Source: Allocoleopsis franciscana PCC 7113 (lineage in GTDB: Bacteria > Cyanobacteriota > Cyanobacteriia > Cyanobacteriales > Coleofasciculaceae). From it: a DNA stretch of 64,000 nt. Every line of letters starts with the position of its first letter. Position 1 is the first letter of the stretch. The translations under genes and the position numbers were made by a program. Under the pieces are notes generated by a model, which was given only the letters and a program-made list of their open reading frames with translations, was not told the DNA's origin and made no database searches. This document shows, in pieces, positions 61,110 through 64,000 of this stretch. The DNA is taken from NCBI RefSeq assembly GCF_000317515.1, contig NC_019738.1:6660001-6724000 (forward strand), written 5' to 3'.

Positions 61110-61822
61110 TGCTTAAAGCCACAAAGTAGTACATGCGGAGCAAATAACAAGGGAGATATAGCTGCTTTTCGAGCTGCCTTCGTAGGAATAGCAAACACTT
61201 TTGATAATGAATTTTCTAAAATGTTCAAATTATCAAATACGCTGTAGGAGTAGTAAATCCCATCTCCTTCAGAATAATTCCATCGTTTACCTCCATTGAC
61301 CATCCTCCGAAGAGGCCACCAAAGTCCAGTTTTATAGAGCAGTAACTTAACTAAGCTAGATGGCAAGCTACCTTGTCCAAATCGATTGCTATCACTGATG
61401 AAAATAGCTTTACGAGCTACTCGCACCATCTCAGTTACTACTCGCTCTGGCTCAGCAACGTGATGCAAAATGCCAAACTCTGTCACAATATCAAATGAGT
61501 TATCGGCAAAAGGCAATTCGTAACTACTACAGCAGATGAGATTATCTTGTGGGATTAGGTATTGCTCAGTCGCTACTTTCAATAAGTCTGCTGATATATC
61601 ATTGCCTACTACTCGACATTGCGGAAAATAAGTTCTGAAATAACTAACACCCCGCCCGGTACCGCACCCGGTATCAAGAATACTAGTGACATCCATTCCA
61701 GAACATAGAGACCGAATTAACTGGCAAGCAATTAGATGATCGTCATTCTCATGAACGTGTTTTTCCGCATAATTTCCAGCATCTTGGCTATAGTACTGAA
61801 GCTGTAGTTCTTGAGCATTCAT
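61106..61822 (-). CDS. SAM-dependent methyltransferase
   Basis: 238 residues. Motif I ILDTGCGTGRGV, GNDIS, NSFDIVTEFGILHHVAEPE (the classic motif IV with H-H pair) and VARKAIFISDSNRF. A Methyltransf_11-type enzyme. It probably methylates a nucleotide sugar or the growing repeat unit. The ATG at 61822 is preceded by a weak site. The 4-base overlap with the following glycosyltransferase suggests that they work on the same sugar, which is inference from coupling only. Confidence 0.85.
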   Translation of the reverse strand: MNAQELQLQYYSQDAGNYAEKHVHENDDHLIACQLIRSLCSGMDVTSILDTGCGTGRGVSYFRTYFPQCRVVGNDISADLLKVATEQYLIPQDNLICCSSYELPFADNSFDIVTEFGILHHVAEPERVVTEMVRVARKAIFISDSNRFGQGSLPSSLVKLLLYKTGLWWPLRRMVNGGKRWNYSEGDGIYYSYSVFDNLNILENSLSKVFAIPTKAARKAAISPLLFAPHVLLCGFKQ

Positions 61823-61879
61823 TCGGTATCCCTCAATTTTCTACATCCATCTCAATGGATAAAAATCTAATCCGTATTA

Positions 61880-62596
61880 TTAGGATTTAATGGTTTTCTG
61901 ACATAGCAGTTGAAGGTCACTGCAAAGTAAACCCGGAACCGAACGTTTGAATGATCCTAATTTACCGCTACTCTGTACCTGCAATATTTGATAACCACCA
62001 AACTTTTGTAGCAACCAAGTTAGCCGCTCTAACGTGAAATAATGAATGTGTCCCCCATCCCACTCTCGCATGTCCCAACAGTTCACTGAAGATGTGACTG
62101 GCAATCGACCCACCAGAAGCCCAAGACGATGCTTAATGTAGGCAATATTGGGAACATTGATAACCAGATATCCTTTTGGTTTGGTGACTCTGGCAATTTC
62201 CTCAACCACTGTAAAGGGGTCGAAAACATGCTCCAAAACCATTAAGATAGTTACAGCATCAAACATCTCATCAGGAAATGGGAGCGCGCCAGTATCGAGA
62301 TTATGCTCGCAGGTCTTAAATCGAGGCGCTAAAGGTTCCCAGCTTGGATAAGCAGCTATGTCTACTCCAAACCCTTTCTCAAATAGATTTTCTAGTGTGA
62401 TGAGATTGCTAAGACCTCCACATCCTAAATCTAGAAAGTTACCAAAAGGCGCATAGGGAGAAAGCATTTCGTAAGTAATTTGAATTCGCGATTTGCTACC
62501 CCATTTCCCGACAAAAGAAGTAGCCTGGGGGATTATGTCGCTACTATTACTACTGTTTCGGATAGCTGTCGTTTCATAGAAAGTCTTGGCGTCCAT
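61880..62596 (-). CDS. SAM-dependent methyltransferase
   Basis: 238 residues. Motif I FLDLGCGGLSNL (GCGG), GVDIAAYP, DEMFDAVTILMVLEHVFDPF, and TKPKGYLVINVPNIAYIKHRLGLLVG. The C-terminal part has DMREWDGGHIHYFTLERLTWLLQKFG, a region seen in methyltransferases of polysaccharide and glycopeptide clusters. It shares its first base (TAATG) with the stop of the next upstream gene, so it is coupled to it. Substrate unknown. Confidence 0.85.
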   Translation of the reverse strand: MDAKTFYETTAIRNSSNSSDIIPQATSFVGKWGSKSRIQITYEMLSPYAPFGNFLDLGCGGLSNLITLENLFEKGFGVDIAAYPSWEPLAPRFKTCEHNLDTGALPFPDEMFDAVTILMVLEHVFDPFTVVEEIARVTKPKGYLVINVPNIAYIKHRLGLLVGRLPVTSSVNCWDMREWDGGHIHYFTLERLTWLLQKFGGYQILQVQSSGKLGSFKRSVPGLLCSDLQLLCQKTIKS

Positions 62597-63636
62597 TAAG
62601 AGTAAGCCTCCATGTGGGTAGATTTCAGTTGTTCATACAGGCTGGCTATTTCTGCAACTCGTTCAGTGATGGTGTGTGTGAGAGCCTTCTTATAACCAGC
62701 ATCAGCGATGAATTGAATTAAATTAGGATTTTGCAGAAGATACTCGACTTTTTGCTTCAACTCATCAGGACTTGAAAAGTAAACAGCTTCTCGATCTTCC
62801 TCAAATAAATTAAGTAAATCTTGAGAGCGTTCACTGAGCATTAGCGTCCCTGAAACTGGAATCTCAAACGTTCTAATATTGTGTCCCGTTTCATTTTGGG
62901 GGCGCAGAATATTTAAACCGATTTTGGCAGAGCCTAAAATTTCAGGTATCTCTTCATAAGTACACATTCCCTTACAACAATTCTTAAGAGAGGTTTCCCG
63001 ACAATGCGTTATCCAGTAGTCAGAACCCCAAATTCCTAATTGGTAATGACTGATTGCTTTTAGATACTGTTCCCGTTTGCGGCTAGCATCCCAATTCCCG
63101 ATAAAAGCAACGTCATAAATCGGGTTAGCCTGTCTTTTAGGGAAGTGATACTGCATATCACTACAAAAAGAATGGAATAAAACCTTTTTGACACCCTGAT
63201 AAATCAGTTTTTCAGCTAATTTTTGACTCCAGATGAAAACAGCATCCCACAGCGGTAATCCCCGCCGTACCCAAACATTACTATGAGTATGATGATGATC
63301 TAAAGGATTATCTGTAAAAAAGACAAAAACTAAACTGTGCTGCTGTAGAGCCTGAATAGTACTAGGTTGCACTAAATTAGGTCCAATGACAAAAGTCAAG
63401 TCAGGCTTAAACTGATTCGTAATTTCAATCATTTTCTGATTTGCCGACCTTGCCAGTAGTTGCCACGCGACGCGCCAAGCTACTCTATACCCCAAAGAAC
63501 GAGAGAATAAAGTGGGTTCAGCCTCTTTCCAAATAAAGTGCTTGACCTCACAGCCAGCAGCCGAAAATCCTCGTCCGTAGACTTCTTCCGTGCGACCCAA
63601 TTCTAATGTTTGTCCAACAATCAAAACTTTTTTCAT
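62596..63636 (-). CDS. CgeB-like glycosyltransferase
   Basis: 346 residues. The N-terminus MKKVLIVGQTLELGRTEEVYG and the central DVAFIGNWDASRKREQYL, GIWGSDYW and the late RTFEIPVSGTLMLSERSQDL (the ExP-type motif with PxxGTLML) are typical of the CgeB/Glyco_trans_1_2 family, GT-B-fold enzymes found in spore-coat and exopolysaccharide clusters. A stretch HHHTH (about residues 114-118) lies in the inter-domain region. It starts directly after the stop of the next gene (TAA then ATG). The donor sugar is unknown. Confidence 0.82.
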   Translation of the reverse strand: MKKVLIVGQTLELGRTEEVYGRGFSAAGCEVKHFIWKEAEPTLFSRSLGYRVAWRVAWQLLARSANQKMIEITNQFKPDLTFVIGPNLVQPSTIQALQQHSLVFVFFTDNPLDHHHTHSNVWVRRGLPLWDAVFIWSQKLAEKLIYQGVKKVLFHSFCSDMQYHFPKRQANPIYDVAFIGNWDASRKREQYLKAISHYQLGIWGSDYWITHCRETSLKNCCKGMCTYEEIPEILGSAKIGLNILRPQNETGHNIRTFEIPVSGTLMLSERSQDLLNLFEEDREAVYFSSPDELKQKVEYLLQNPNLIQFIADAGYKKALTHTITERVAEIASLYEQLKSTHMEAYS

Positions 63637-64000
63637 TTATGCTGACTCAATCATCAAGTAATCTAAGGCTTGTTTAAGACCCTGTATATTTTCCTGGAAA
63701 CTCCAACTTTGAATTCGCTTTAAGCTAATATTCTCTGCCGATTTGGAATGCTGAATTCCCCAATGAAGTGCCTCGGCTAAGGCAGCGATATCTCCTACAG
63801 GAAAAGTTCGACCATTCTCACCTTCTAGTACCAAGTCAAGAGCACAGCCAACTTTGTCGCTTACCACTACCGCTTTGCCTGCATTCATCACCTCATTTAC
63901 TGCCAAGCCCCAAGGCTCAAAGCCAGAGGGCAGAACAAACACATCACACAAATCATATATAGCGGGTAGTTCTGACTGATTCCGGAAACCTAAAAAGCGA
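63637..64000 (-). CDS. Family 4 glycosyltransferase, C-terminal part (gene runs off the window)
   Basis: The frame is open to the right window edge, giving at least 121 codons. The visible part is the donor-side end of a GT-B enzyme: YDLCDVFVLPSGFEPWGLAVNEVMNAGKAVVV with the E-x7-E (E in FEPWG and E in VNEVM) and a C-terminal ALHWGIQHSK and LKQALDYLMIESA. The start, the acceptor domain and most of the sequence are outside the window. Confidence 0.85.
   Translation of the reverse strand, partial: RFLGFRNQSELPAIYDLCDVFVLPSGFEPWGLAVNEVMNAGKAVVVSDKVGCALDLVLEGENGRTFPVGDIAALAEALHWGIQHSKSAENISLKRIQSWSFQENIQGLKQALDYLMIESA

Overview
This window is chromosomal DNA from a cyanobacterium. It carries psbD-psbC, ycf4, cruP, a class II fructose/sedoheptulose bisphosphatase, an NblR-like regulator and several small cyanobacterial families, and the HIP1 octamer GCGATCGC occurs throughout. 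The many dispersed palindromic repeats, the large signalling kinases and the two resident transposable elements suggest a large-genome filamentous lineage of the Coleofasciculus/Microcoleus/Moorea kind, but the species cannot be fixed from the sequence alone.

Layout. 1-5,000: a leftward signalling operon with a very large kinase whose membrane domain resembles the ethylene receptor ETR1, an Rcp1-type receiver, and a receiver-PAS-kinase that runs off the left edge. 5,200-12,400: NblR-like regulator, DUF192 lipoprotein, DUF2949 protein, a class V aminotransferase, DUF5340-like protein, trpC, lpdA and a small conserved protein. 12,477-15,061: a TrmH/SpoU methyltransferase gene split by an ISKra4-like insertion sequence whose target duplication, terminal repeats, frameshifted transposase and passenger gene can all be read. 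15,143-19,651: tRNA-Leu(CAG), murA, a TIGR01777 epimerase and cruP. 19,700-22,420: an accessory islet with three exported proteins of unknown role, the last with a polymorphic-toxin-like C-terminus, followed by a Y1 (IS200/REP-type) transposase framed by repeat hairpins.

22,418-29,390: a cNMP-binding histidine kinase, a ketoacyl-ACP synthase with an in-frame repeat insertion, a cyclophilin lipoprotein, ycf4, and psbD followed by psbC. psbD and psbC are separated, but a decayed second copy of the psbD tail still overlaps the psbC start. 29,666-32,806: a bilin-type GAF histidine kinase with two stand-alone receivers. 32,870-34,643: plsC, tadA and a glutaredoxin. 34,775-39,029: the Hen1-Pnkp RNA repair pair, with Pnkp carrying two in-frame palindromic insertions. 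39,374-45,840: glpX, hemA, a giant UPF0182 membrane protein and a DUF218 protein.

45,900-64,000: a leftward, tightly packed surface-polysaccharide cluster that runs off the right edge. It has a Wzx-type flippase and a Wzy-like polymerase, about eight glycosyltransferases (one fucosyltransferase-like) and about eight methyltransferases (including FkbM and DUF268 types), which points to a heavily methylated heteropolysaccharide made by the Wzx/Wzy route.
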